Notes: generated by a model from the sequence alone, not told the origin. DNA of 10,412 nt from Actinomycetes bacterium (GCA_021826655.1 JAKAZC010000067.1:1-10412), one strand, 5' to 3'; counted from the stretch's first letter, positions 1 to 7,001 are shown. A program made the numbers and translations.

Positions 1-1
1 C

Positions 2-1555
2 GACCCCGCCACGGGGTCGGCACTCCCCGGCTGGCCGTTCCTGAACACCGACAGCACCCACGCGACGGCCGCGCTGGCCGACCTCTACGGCACGGGGAGC
101 GACGAGATCGTCCAGGCCTCGGACCAGTCGTCCGGGTTCGGCAACGGGCAGACCTATCACGCCGGCGGGATGTTGCGGATCCTGTCCGGCACGGGCAACG
201 TCATCTGTCAGGCATCCACCAACCAGGTGCTCGACTCGTCCCCCGCCGTCGGCGGGTTCCTGGCCGGTGGGGCCACCGGCATCGTGTCGGGGACCGGCGC
301 GTACTTCGCCGGAGCGTCGGACACCGACACCGTGCAGGCCTTCGACTCGCACTGTCGCCCCTCATGGTCGGCCAGGCTCGATGGCAGCACCGACTCGTCG
401 CCGGCCCTGTCCGACGTGCTTGGGAACGGTGCGCTGCAGGTCGTGGAGGGGACGGACACCGGCTCTGGCGGCTCGGTCTACGTGCTCGACGGTGCCACCG
501 GCGCCACGGTGTGGTCCACCCCGGTCACGAACCGGGTGATCGGTTCGGTGACGACCGCCGACCTGTTCCGACAGGGCTACAACGACGTGCTGGTGCCGAC
601 CACCGACGGGCTCGACATCCTGGACGGTCGGACGGGCGCCCTGGTCGTCACGCTCGACGGGGCCGGCCAAGGTGACCTGGGCCTGCAGAACTCGCCACTG
701 GTGACGGCCGACCCCAACGGCACGGTGGGCATCACGCTCGCCGGATACATCGGGCCAAACAACTCCGGCCGGGTCGACCACTTCGAGATCGCCGGTTCGG
801 ACGGTGCGGCCGCGTTGACCGATCAGGCGTGGCCGATGTTCCACCACGATCCTCAACTCACCGGCGACGCCGGCGGCACGCCGGCGGTCGGCTCGGTGTC
901 GGCCTGTTCGGTCCCGAGTGCTGCATACGGTGGCTACGACATGGTGGCCGCGGACGGCGGGGTCCTGGCCTTTCCGAGCCCGGGCCAGCCCTTCTGCGGG
1001 TCAGCCGGGGGGGTGCACCTGAACCGTCCGGTGGTGGGCATGGCCGTGGCCGCGGCCGCGGGCGGCTACTGGCTCGTCGCGTCCGACGGCGGCGTCTTCT
1101 CCTTCGGCGACGCCGCGTTCTACGGCTCGATGGGCGGCAGCCCGCTCAATGCACCCATCGTGGGCATGGCCGCGACCGCGGACGGGGGCGGCTACTGGCT
1201 CGTCGCGTCCGATGGCGGCGTCTTCTCCTTCGGCGACGCACGGTTCCAAGGCTCTCTCGGTGGACTGCACCTTGCACGTCCCGTAGTCGGGATCGCGCTC
1301 GACGCCCACTCCGGCGGCTACTGGCTCGTCGCGTCCGACGGCGGCATCTTCGCGTTCGGGGGCGCTCCGTTCCTCGGCTCGACCGGGGCGTTGACCCTGG
1401 TCGCACCCGTCACCGGCATGGCCGCCACCACCGACGGTACCGGCTACCGGCTCGCGGCCACCGACGGCGGCCTCTTCAGCTTCGGCGCGCCGTTCTTCGG
1501 TTCGGCGGCGAACCTGGGGCTCGTCGCACCAGTGACCGGCATGGCCGGGTTCTGA
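2..1555 (+). CDS. Secreted-type beta-propeller protein, 5' end outside window (FG-GAP/PQQ-like plus GYWLVASDGG repeats)
   Basis: The frame is open from base 2 to the TGA at 1553-1555, giving 517 visible residues. The start and any signal peptide lie upstream of the window. The first ~280 residues look like FG-GAP/PQQ-type propeller blades: repeated SSPALSD- and SSPAVGG-like strands, LDGATGATVW, LDGRTGALV, and a closing WPMFHHDPQLTG, a motif common in such proteins. The C-terminal ~215 residues hold five tandem units with the pattern GGYWLVASDGGVFSFGDA, then xFxGSxGG, then a hydrophobic PVVGMA strand. The last four units are spaced exactly 126 bases (42 residues) apart. I recall this repeat as very common in exported proteins of Acidimicrobiia. 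The role is probably extracellular or surface binding; no catalytic motif is visible. An upstream ATG at 170 would cut through the propeller, so it is not the start. Family call is firm, function unknown. Confidence 0.85.
   Translation, partial: DPATGSALPGWPFLNTDSTHATAALADLYGTGSDEIVQASDQSSGFGNGQTYHAGGMLRILSGTGNVICQASTNQVLDSSPAVGGFLAGGATGIVSGTGAYFAGASDTDTVQAFDSHCRPSWSARLDGSTDSSPALSDVLGNGALQVVEGTDTGSGGSVYVLDGATGATVWSTPVTNRVIGSVTTADLFRQGYNDVLVPTTDGLDILDGRTGALVVTLDGAGQGDLGLQNSPLVTADPNGTVGITLAGYIGPNNSGRVDHFEIAGSDGAAALTDQAWPMFHHDPQLTGDAGGTPAVGSVSACSVPSAAYGGYDMVAADGGVLAFPSPGQPFCGSAGGVHLNRPVVGMAVAAAAGGYWLVASDGGVFSFGDAAFYGSMGGSPLNAPIVGMAATADGGGYWLVASDGGVFSFGDARFQGSLGGLHLARPVVGIALDAHSGGYWLVASDGGIFAFGGAPFLGSTGALTLVAPVTGMAATTDGTGYRLAATDGGLFSFGAPFFGSAANLGLVAPVTGMAGF
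1061..1555 (+). repeat. Tandem 126-bp coding repeats (GYWLVASDGG units)
   Basis: The tyrosine codon of the GYW or GYR motif falls at 1067, 1193, 1319 and 1445, an exact 126-base period. A more diverged unit precedes it, with its tyrosine codon at 935 (132 bases earlier). The segments 1061-1113 and 1187-1239 differ at only one of 53 bases, a silent GAC/GAT change. The third copy matches the first for 33 bases from 1313. This points to recent duplication or gene conversion between blades. Confidence 0.85.
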
Positions 1556-1596
1556 ACGAGGCGGACACCGCCAGGGTTCGGCCCGGACCGACCACC

Positions 1597-1602
1597 TAGA
1601 CT
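1597..1602 (+). promoter_or_regulatory. Putative leaderless -10 box for the ParA operon
   Basis: TAGACT matches the actinobacterial TAnnnT -10 consensus and ends 6 bases before the GTG start at 1609, so transcription would begin at or next to the start codon. No Shine-Dalgarno sequence precedes that GTG. No convincing -35 is seen: the nearest candidate, TTCGGC at 1577, has a spacer of only 14. The same arrangement occurs before the Ppx gene at 9130. Confidence 0.55.
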
Positions 1603-1608
1603 TCCCCC

Positions 1609-2394
1609 GTGACCGACGTCCTGGCAGTGGCCAACCAGAAGGGCGGCGTGGCGAAGACCACGACTGTCCACTCGCTGGGTGTGGCGTCTGCCGAACTCGG
1701 GCGCCGCTCCCTGGTGGTCGACCTCGACCCCCAGGCATGCCTGACGTTCTCCCTCGGATTCGATCCCGACCGACTCGACGGTTCGCTGCACGACGTGTTC
1801 GTCCGGAGTGCCGGTGTCGCGGAAGTGACACTCGCCGTACCTGGCGTCCCCGGCCTCGACGTCCTCCCTGCGACGATCGACCTGGCCGGTTCAGAGGTCC
1901 ACCTCCTGACCCGCACCGGCCGCGAGCACGTGTTGGCCCGGGCGCTCGAGCCCGTGCTGGATCGTTACGACCTGATCCTGATCGACTGTCCCCCGTCCCT
2001 CGGCGTGCTCACCATCAACGGCCTGACTGCCGCGGGGTCGGTACTGATCCCGCTGCAGTGCGAGGCGCTGTCCCACCGCGGCGTGGGTCAGCTCCTCGAG
2101 ACCATCGAGGACGTGCGGGCCTTCGCCAACAGCGGTCTCACCGTGCGCGGGGTAATCGCCACCATGTACGACGACCGCACCAGGCACGCACGGCACATCT
2201 TCGAGGAAGTGGAGGACCGCTACCGGATCCCTGTACTGCAGCCCCCGGTCCGCAAGTCGATCCGCTTCGCCGAGGCGCCTGCACGTGGTAAGTCGATCCT
2301 CCAGCACGCCCCGAATTCCCCCGGGGCGGCGGCCTACCGCGCCCTTGCCGCCGCGTTGCTCGAACCCGGCGTGGTGGCGGGTTCGCCGAGCTGA
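1609..2394 (+). CDS. ParA/Soj-family ATPase (orphan, no ParB nearby)
   Basis: 261 residues, the usual size of a Soj-like ParA. It should be a nucleotide-dependent dimerising ATPase that binds DNA nonspecifically and positions a cargo. Seen: deviant Walker A KGGVAKTT at residues 11-18, with both the signature lysine K11 and the P-loop lysine K16; Walker A' VVDLDPQA at 36-43; Walker B LILIDCPPS at 122-130. Basic C-terminal patches TRHAR (191-195) and KSIRFAEAPARGKSI (216-230) fit DNA-binding surfaces of the family. The start is GTG at 1609, supported by the adjacent -10 box and by the first strand beginning at once (VLAVANQKGG). The stop overlaps the next ATG (TGATG), so the downstream gene is translationally coupled. 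No ParB gene and no parS-like site are seen in the window, so a role in chromosome segregation is not supported. Positioning of another cargo is more likely. Confidence 0.9.
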   Translation: MTDVLAVANQKGGVAKTTTVHSLGVASAELGRRSLVVDLDPQACLTFSLGFDPDRLDGSLHDVFVRSAGVAEVTLAVPGVPGLDVLPATIDLAGSEVHLLTRTGREHVLARALEPVLDRYDLILIDCPPSLGVLTINGLTAAGSVLIPLQCEALSHRGVGQLLETIEDVRAFANSGLTVRGVIATMYDDRTRHARHIFEEVEDRYRIPVLQPPVRKSIRFAEAPARGKSILQHAPNSPGAAAYRALAAALLEPGVVAGSPS

Positions 2395-2771
2395 TGGCCA
2401 CCGGGTCGGACCCTTTCGGTAGGCACGCACTGTTCTCGGCACCGGAGCGGGTCGAGGCCGAAGGCGATCCCCGGGCGACCGGAGCGACCCGAGCCGAGCC
2501 CGCCGGTAGGCGCGCACTGTTCACCGATCCCTCAGCCGGCGACGAGGCCGCACCAGCCCGGGCCACCAGGCGAGACGACTCCTCGGCCACGACTGGGGTC
2601 CTGGCGGTGACGTGCTCGACCTGTGGTGCGTCGGCGCGGGTCGGCATCGTCGAATTCCTCGCCCTGCAACTCCCGTTCGGGGCGTGGTTGCCTCGACGCA
2701 CGTTCGACCGGTGGATGACCTGCCCGGTCTGTCGGCGGCGCACCTGGACCAGCGTGTCCCTCGCCCGGTGA
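2394..2771 (+). CDS. Zinc-ribbon protein with duplicated GRxALF motif, possible ParA partner
   Basis: 125 residues, not a family I can name. It starts at an ATG sharing one base with the ParA stop codon and ends in a GTGA overlap with the DedA gene, so all three are likely made together. The N-terminal ~65 residues are rich in A, R, E, D and G and look disordered. They carry two copies of a short motif: GRHALFSAP at residues 9-17 and GRRALFTDP at 38-46. The C-terminal half contains C74-S-T-C77 and C110-P-V-C113, a typical zinc ribbon, with a hydrophobic stretch between (FLALQLPFGAWL, residues 88-99). Inference: a basic-hydrophobic short motif on a flexible tail followed by a folded domain resembles the layout of ParA-activating partners, whose N-terminal peptide stimulates ParA ATPase. 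The motif could instead bind something else. Real gene: fairly sure. Function: unknown. Confidence 0.75.
   Translation: MATGSDPFGRHALFSAPERVEAEGDPRATGATRAEPAGRRALFTDPSAGDEAAPARATRRDDSSATTGVLAVTCSTCGASARVGIVEFLALQLPFGAWLPRRTFDRWMTCPVCRRRTWTSVSLAR
2417..2522 (+). repeat. Pair of 19-bp direct repeats inside the zinc-ribbon gene
   Basis: CGGTAGGCACGCACTGTTC at 2417-2435 and CGGTAGGCGCGCACTGTTC at 2504-2522 match at 18 of 19 bases. They lie 87 bases (29 codons) apart in the same frame and encode the GRHALF and GRRALF motifs. The single difference changes His to Arg. Because synonymous positions are also conserved, the copies look recently duplicated, although codon bias in GC-rich DNA would also raise identity. 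Confidence 0.8.
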
Positions 2772-3583
2772 CCGTGCCCCTCCTGCTGGCCGCGGTGTCG
2801 AGCACGTCCAATCCCGGTGGCATCACCGGGTGGTTGCTGCACGTCAACGGCACCTGGGCCTACGCGGTGATCGGGTTCCTCGCGTTCGCCGAATCGGCGT
2901 TCATGGTCGGGTTCTTCTTCCCCGGCGAGACGGCGATCATCGTGGGTGGCGTGCTGGCCGGGCTGGGCCGCCTCAATCTGGGAGTGATCATCGTGGTCGT
3001 GGTCGTGGGCGCCATCAGCGGCGACTCGGTCGGGTTCGAGGTGGGGAAGCGGTCCGGTCCCTGGCTGCTGGAACATCGGCCGCTCAAAGGCAAGGCGGGC
3101 GTGACCTACACGCTCGGGTTGCTCGAGCGGTACGGGGGACCGGCGGTGTTCCTCGGTCGGTTCATCACATTCGTGCGCGTGGTCATCCCCGGGCTGGCGG
3201 GGATGAGCGGGCTCCGGTACCGGACCTTCCTGTTCTGGAACGTGCTCGGAGGGACCTGCTGGGGTGTGGGCTACACCCTCCTCGGGTACGTCGTCGGGAT
3301 CTCGATCGAGCACCTGCTGAGCCAGATCGGCCTGTGGTTCGCCGCGGTTGTGGGCGTCGCGCTCGGGGGATTCGCGGTGTTCGAGGTCCGACGGCGACGC
3401 CGGGAGCGTGCTCGGATCACCGTCGATCTCGCGGACATGGAGGACGGGGGTACGCCGACGACCGACGACCGACGCCCTGCTTCCGGGTCGGGCCCGGGAA
3501 TCGGTTCCGGCTCGAGGCCCGTCGCTGACATGGAGGGGGTCAATGACGAGGCACAGACTCCCGGATCCGATCCGGTCCCCTGA
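2768..3583 (+). CDS. DedA-family integral membrane protein
   Basis: 271 residues from GTG at 2768, whose GTGA overlaps the preceding stop. A longer reading from 2612 would only translate the neighbour out of frame. DedA/SNARE-associated (VTT) proteins are inner-membrane transporters or lipid scramblases linked to envelope integrity and proton-motive force. Seen: hydrophobic segments at about residues 31-50, 56-82, 125-147, 155-178 and 188-206; FAESAFMVGFFFPGE at 40-54; GDSVGFEVGKRSG at 85-97; and the core GRFITFVRVVIPGLAGMSG at 130-148. E42, R131 and R137 appear to match the essential acidic and arginine residues described for E. coli DedA proteins, with E54 in place of the Asp of the usual PGD (alignment from memory). 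After residue 206 come a basic stop-transfer run (RRRRRERAR) and a ~50-residue acidic, Gly/Ser/Pro-rich cytoplasmic tail beyond the usual family core. The link to ParA is only by operon. Confidence 0.88.
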   Translation: MTVPLLLAAVSSTSNPGGITGWLLHVNGTWAYAVIGFLAFAESAFMVGFFFPGETAIIVGGVLAGLGRLNLGVIIVVVVVGAISGDSVGFEVGKRSGPWLLEHRPLKGKAGVTYTLGLLERYGGPAVFLGRFITFVRVVIPGLAGMSGLRYRTFLFWNVLGGTCWGVGYTLLGYVVGISIEHLLSQIGLWFAAVVGVALGGFAVFEVRRRRRERARITVDLADMEDGGTPTTDDRRPASGSGPGIGSGSRPVADMEGVNDEAQTPGSDPVP

Positions 3584-3591
3584 CCGGATCG
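3568..3591. terminator. 10-bp perfect hairpin between convergent genes
   Basis: CGATCCGGTC (3568-3577), loop CCCT, then GACCGGATCG (3582-3591): a perfect 10-bp stem. The DedA stop codon TGA (3581-3583) lies in it. It sits within about 20 bases of the 3' end of the convergent gene that ends at 3611, so it could stop transcription in both directions. No T-run follows on either strand, so it is not a classical intrinsic terminator. U-poor hairpins are common at actinobacterial gene ends. A third element, CCGGATC at 3561-3567, can pair with GATCCGG at 3569-3575 as an alternative fold. Confidence 0.5.
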
Positions 3592-3610
3592 CCCGCCCGG
3601 TAGGCGGCGC

Positions 3611-5743
3611 TCAGCCCGTCTGGGGGTGGGTGGGGGAGGTGCCGTTGGCGAGGAGGTTGTCGAAGCCGTCGGGAATCGCCAGCATACCCGGGGTGGTTCC
3701 CTTCTGGTCGGTGATCCCGTACTGCCACACGATGTTGTCCGTGGCCGGATCGATGACGACGACGCGATCACGGTAGTCGTCGTTGACCATGATGAGTCCG
3801 TTGGGCAGCCGCTCGGCCAGCGATGGCCGCTTCAACATGGCGTCGCCGGCCTTCACGTCGTACACCCAGGGCGTCGTGCCCGCCCGGGTGAAGGTGAGCA
3901 CCTTGCCCTCGGCGGGCGGGTCGTAGTCCGTCATGAGGTACAGGTCGGCACCCAGTTGCTGGGGGTCGGACGGGTAATTGACCCCGGTCATGTGGACGGA
4001 CCAGACCATCTGCCCGGTCATGGTGTACTCGTCGATCCACGAGCCGTCGATCTCCGAGACGAGGAGGTTCCCGTCGGCGAGCGGAGTGTCCCCGTTCGGG
4101 TAGGCGAGGGAGACGCCGGGCACGTGGGCGTCAATCCCGTTGCCGATCTGCCCGGTCACCTGACCAGTTGGCGACAGGAACAGGATCCGGTTGTTCGAGG
4201 CATCGGCGACGGTGATCGTCCCCGACTTCAGGAGGTAGGCGTCATCGGGCTGGTCCAGGTAGCCGGCGGCCGAGCCGGCCTGCATGGGATGGCCGTACTG
4301 CCACAGGACCTTGCCCGACGGGTAGCCGATCTGGACGATGGTGTGGTTGTTCTCCTGGTTCGAGATGATCGCGGTGCCCCGGCGCACGAAGAACGAGTCG
4401 TCGGGGAAGTAGAACCCCCCTGGCGGTGCGGGCATCGACGGTGAAGGGTAGACCCAGGTCTGGTTTCGGCTGGAGTCGAGGGCGATGAGCCGGTCGTTGC
4501 CGCGGTCGGCGATCAGCAGTGTCCCGGAATAGGGGGAGCCGGCGCCGGGCGTGCCCGCCATCCCGGCCCAGTTGCTCATCCGGAGCGAGAGGACCGTCTG
4601 CAGGGTGCCGGAGCCGATACCGGCCTGGTCGGGGCCGGACTGGGCCGCCACCTCGCCTCCGGCGATGTAGCCGATGGCAGTCCGTCCGGTGCCCACCGTG
4701 GTGTAGCCGCCGAAGGCCTCTGCCTGGGGGAGCAGCCCGGCGTTCAGTACCTTGCGGGTGGACGGCACGTACGCGTCGATCGCGGTGAGGGTCACGCCAC
4801 CCGGCACCTGTCCACCGGCTACGTAGATTGTTCCGTCGATGACGAACGCGGCGGCACCGTACAGGGGTTGGGGCAGGTGGGCGACCACCCTGGAGGTGTG
4901 CGCAACCGGATCGACGACCTGGATGTCGTCCGTCGCCGAGGTGGTCGATCCGGCCGATCCGGTCTCGCCGCCGAACACGTAGAGGAGTCCGTCGCGGGCG
5001 ACCACGGCCGGGTAGCGCACCGGGACGGTCAGGTTCGCCACGCTCGAGTAGTGGGTGCCGTCGGTGGTGGCGAGCACCTGGTGCTCGTACGTCGTGCCGT
5101 CATAGCCGCCGACCACATAGGTGGTCGCGCCACCGTGGGCGCTCGGCACCCTGGCGACGGCGAGGTCGGAGCGGGGGGCCGGTAGCTGACCCGAAACGGT
5201 GCCCGCCCGCGCCGGGCTGGGTGTGACTGTCGGGGTGGGGTCGACCACGGTCGGGATCGACTGGACCGTGGCAACCGTGTTGGGTGACCCTCCGCCGAGG
5301 ACGAGATCGTTCGCGCCGGAGGTGGTTGCCGCTGCGTCGTGCACCGCGGCGGCGAGCGTCCCGTCCGCCACGACCGTGCCTGATCCGGGGTCCACCGCAT
5401 AGACGGTGGCCACCGACGCCTGCGATGCGTCCAGACCGCCGAGAACGGTGAACCCGTTGCCGGTGGGCACCACCGCCGTCCGTGAGAGCGCCACCGGCAG
5501 CTGCCACGGCTCGACCCCGGCCTCGAGCGCCGCCGGGCCCGACGACGCGACGGTGCGGGTACTGCCCCCGGCGGTGTCGGAATGGCGAGCGGTCGTGGTC
5601 GAGGACGCCGAGGACGGGGACCCTCCGCTCGACATCGTCAGGGCGACGACGGTGCCCACGACCAGGACGACGACGATCGCCAGCGCCCCGGCCCGACGAC
5701 GCCGTAGGCGCATCCGCCGCTCCCGTTGTTCTCGTCGATCCAC
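3611..5743 (-). CDS. Membrane-anchored kelch/NHL-like beta-propeller protein
   Basis: 710 residues. Very basic N-terminus (residues 1-17), one hydrophobic segment at about 18-36 (GALAIVVVLVVGTVVALTM), then a Ser/Thr-rich linker: a signal anchor or uncleaved signal with the bulk outside the cell. Residues ~80-365 carry kelch-like blades with GG turns: TYVVGGYDG (208-216), LLYVFGGETG (253-262), TIYVAGGQVPGG (305-316), AIGYIAGGE (356-364). Residues ~405-700 form a second NHL/PQQ-like propeller: LLIADRGNDRLIALD (409-423), KVLWQYGHP (478-486), ITVADASNNRILFL (510-523), RVVVIDPATDNIVWQYG (660-676). The GTG start at 5743 has a Shine-Dalgarno GGGGAG with 6-base spacing. Methionine 11 is an alternative start but without that support. 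It follows the metallo-hydrolase gene by 36 bases and is probably cotranscribed. No catalytic residues are recognised; a binding or sensing role at the envelope is inferred. Confidence 0.85.
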   Translation of the reverse strand: MDRREQRERRMRLRRRRAGALAIVVVLVVGTVVALTMSSGGSPSSASSTTTARHSDTAGGSTRTVASSGPAALEAGVEPWQLPVALSRTAVVPTGNGFTVLGGLDASQASVATVYAVDPGSGTVVADGTLAAAVHDAAATTSGANDLVLGGGSPNTVATVQSIPTVVDPTPTVTPSPARAGTVSGQLPAPRSDLAVARVPSAHGGATTYVVGGYDGTTYEHQVLATTDGTHYSSVANLTVPVRYPAVVARDGLLYVFGGETGSAGSTTSATDDIQVVDPVAHTSRVVAHLPQPLYGAAAFVIDGTIYVAGGQVPGGVTLTAIDAYVPSTRKVLNAGLLPQAEAFGGYTTVGTGRTAIGYIAGGEVAAQSGPDQAGIGSGTLQTVLSLRMSNWAGMAGTPGAGSPYSGTLLIADRGNDRLIALDSSRNQTWVYPSPSMPAPPGGFYFPDDSFFVRRGTAIISNQENNHTIVQIGYPSGKVLWQYGHPMQAGSAAGYLDQPDDAYLLKSGTITVADASNNRILFLSPTGQVTGQIGNGIDAHVPGVSLAYPNGDTPLADGNLLVSEIDGSWIDEYTMTGQMVWSVHMTGVNYPSDPQQLGADLYLMTDYDPPAEGKVLTFTRAGTTPWVYDVKAGDAMLKRPSLAERLPNGLIMVNDDYRDRVVVIDPATDNIVWQYGITDQKGTTPGMLAIPDGFDNLLANGTSPTHPQTG

Positions 5744-5749
5744 GACACG

Positions 5750-5755
5750 CTCCCC
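5750..5755 (-). promoter_or_regulatory. Shine-Dalgarno site of the kelch/NHL protein
   Basis: Read on the minus strand this is GGGGAG, 6 bases before the GTG start at 5743. It fixes that start, and it contrasts with the leaderless or overlap-coupled starts of most other genes in the window. Confidence 0.6.
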
Positions 5756-5779
5756 GGTGTTCGGACGAGGCGAAGTTCC

Positions 5780-6838
5780 TCAGTCCCCGGACAGGAAGAA
5801 TAGGGCGGGGGAGGCTCCATCCCGCCGCACCCTCCCCTGGAGTTCGAGGAGCACACAGTGGGCCAGCGTCTCGCCGTTGGCCTGGCGCTGCATGAACGGC
5901 TCGATGTCGTCCCAGGGGCGCGACCAGTGGAGGCGGAGGGTGATCTCCCAGGCCGTGCTCCCGGGATGTGCCGTGACGACCCCGACGATCTCCTCGAGGC
6001 GTTCGGCGTGATGGACGGTGATCTCGTCGATCCGGCCCGTCAGGTCGGCGAAGCGGTACTCGTGCGCCGGAAGCACCTCGTCGGCTCCCACATCGCGGAC
6101 CTTCGCCAACGAGTCGAGGTAGTCGCCGAGCGGATTCGGGAACTGCTGTGCGTGGACGGAGATGTTGGGGGTGATCCTGGGGAGGATGTGGTCACCCGAC
6201 AGGAGGAGGCGGCGGTCTTCGCTGTAGAAACAGACGTGCCCGGGTGAGTGACCGGGTGTCCAGATCGTGCGGAGGCTCCAGCCCGGCAGGTCGATCGCCT
6301 TCTGGTCCTCGAACAGGACGTCCGGCTCGGCCATGGTCACCATCGACTTCAGGACCATCGAGGCGAACGCCAGGTCGGGCAGCTTCTCGTCCGGCACTCC
6401 GGCATCGGCCAGGAAGTGGAACATGGCGTCGAGCAGGCCGTCGGTGTCGCCGTAGCGGGACTCGAGCATCACTGCGTCGTCGGGGTGGAGGCCGATCCAG
6501 GCACCCGATGCCTCGCGGACCCTGCCGGCCAGGCCGTAGTGGTCGGGATGGATGTGGGTGACGAGCACGGCCTCGACGTCCGAGATGCTACCGCCGGCCG
6601 CCGCCAGACCCGACGTCAGCGATGCCCACGCCTCGTCGGTGTCCCAGCCCGCGTCGACCAGGGCGACACCCCCTGACTCGAGTTCCAGGGCGTAGACGAG
6701 CACGTAGCGGAGGGGATTGTCGGGGATCGGTACCGGGATCGACCACAGCCCGGGCCGAACCTGCTCGACGGGTGGCAGGACCTTGTCCTCCCATGCCTGC
6801 TTCTGCACGGTACCGGTGACGACGACCACGCCTGGCAC
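5780..6838 (-). CDS. Metallo-beta-lactamase-fold hydrolase (LACTB2-like, with C-terminal winged helix)
   Basis: 352 residues. MBL-fold enzymes use one or two metal ions (usually Zn) to hydrolyse esters, thioesters, lactones or phosphodiesters; the substrate cannot be told here. The metal ligands look complete: THIHPDH at residues 94-100 (H95, H97, D99, H100), H197 in TPGHSPGH (194-201), D216 in SGDH, and H259 in PAHE. The domain opens with VRPGLWSIPVPIP (27-39) and a VDAGWDT strand (61-67). The C-terminal ~85 residues (TAWEITLRLHW, then ETLAHCVLLELQGRVRRDG) resemble the winged-helix tail of LACTB2-type proteins. The start is uncertain: GTG at 6838 is the longest choice but has no clear ribosome site, and about 20 residues before the fold are poorly supported. 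It is likely the first gene of a two-gene unit with the propeller protein downstream. No membrane segment, so probably cytoplasmic. Confidence 0.88.
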   Translation of the reverse strand: MPGVVVVTGTVQKQAWEDKVLPPVEQVRPGLWSIPVPIPDNPLRYVLVYALELESGGVALVDAGWDTDEAWASLTSGLAAAGGSISDVEAVLVTHIHPDHYGLAGRVREASGAWIGLHPDDAVMLESRYGDTDGLLDAMFHFLADAGVPDEKLPDLAFASMVLKSMVTMAEPDVLFEDQKAIDLPGWSLRTIWTPGHSPGHVCFYSEDRRLLLSGDHILPRITPNISVHAQQFPNPLGDYLDSLAKVRDVGADEVLPAHEYRFADLTGRIDEITVHHAERLEEIVGVVTAHPGSTAWEITLRLHWSRPWDDIEPFMQRQANGETLAHCVLLELQGRVRRDGASPALFFLSGD

Positions 6839-6880
6839 GGTACACGGCAGGCCGCGACCGACGGCGCACGCCGGCGACCG

Positions 6881-6967
6881 CCAAGGCCGATCAAGGCCGA
6901 CCAGCCCGCGTCGGGTCGACCGGCCCGCCTCGGGCCGACTCGGGCCGACTCGCGCCGACTCGCGCCA
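6881..6967. repeat. 10-bp-periodic GCCGA repeat array in the divergent intergenic region
   Basis: Exact 10-base units run CGGGCCGACT (6931-6940), CGGGCCGACT (6941-6950), CGCGCCGACT (6951-6960), then partial CGCGCC (6961-6966). Upstream, AAGGCCGATC and AAGGCCGACC (6883-6902) share the GCCGA core at the same phase, with degenerate units between. GCCGA cores start at 6886, 6896, 6935, 6945 and 6955, with GTCGA at 6915: one helical turn apart. The array stops 6 bases before the -35 box of the next gene. It may be a phased binding array or a slippage product. The rest of 6839-7062 holds no gene that I can support. Confidence 0.6.
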
Positions 6968-6972
6968 AATCC

Positions 6973-7001
6973 TTGTACCCGAGGTCCCCGGTGCCTAGAT
7001 T
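6973..7001 (+). promoter_or_regulatory. Promoter for the GGDEF-EAL gene
   Basis: TTGTAC (6973-6978) and TAGATT (6996-7001) are separated by 17 bases, the ideal spacing for a principal-sigma promoter. Transcription would start near 7008, leaving a leader of about 108 bases before the GTG at 7116. This is the best -35/-10 pair in the window. Confidence 0.65.

Noticed and set aside
1609..2394. Chromosomal ParAB-parS segregation locus
   Set aside because: No ParB gene follows and I found no TGTTTCACGTGAAACA-like site in the window.
2612..2767. Extended N-terminus for the DedA protein
   Set aside because: The extra 52 residues would be the zinc-ribbon gene read in another frame. GTG at 2768 with a GTGA overlap gives a normal DedA N-terminus.
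2138..3313. 391-codon open frame on the minus strand
   Set aside because: It lies opposite the ParA, zinc-ribbon and DedA genes, all with clear motifs. Its His/Asp/Glu/Pro/Arg-rich product is typical of an antisense shadow in GC-rich DNA.
6881..6967. CRISPR-like or origin-like array
   Set aside because: Units are only 10 bases and contiguous, with no spacers. No cas genes, DnaA boxes or AT-rich segment lie nearby.
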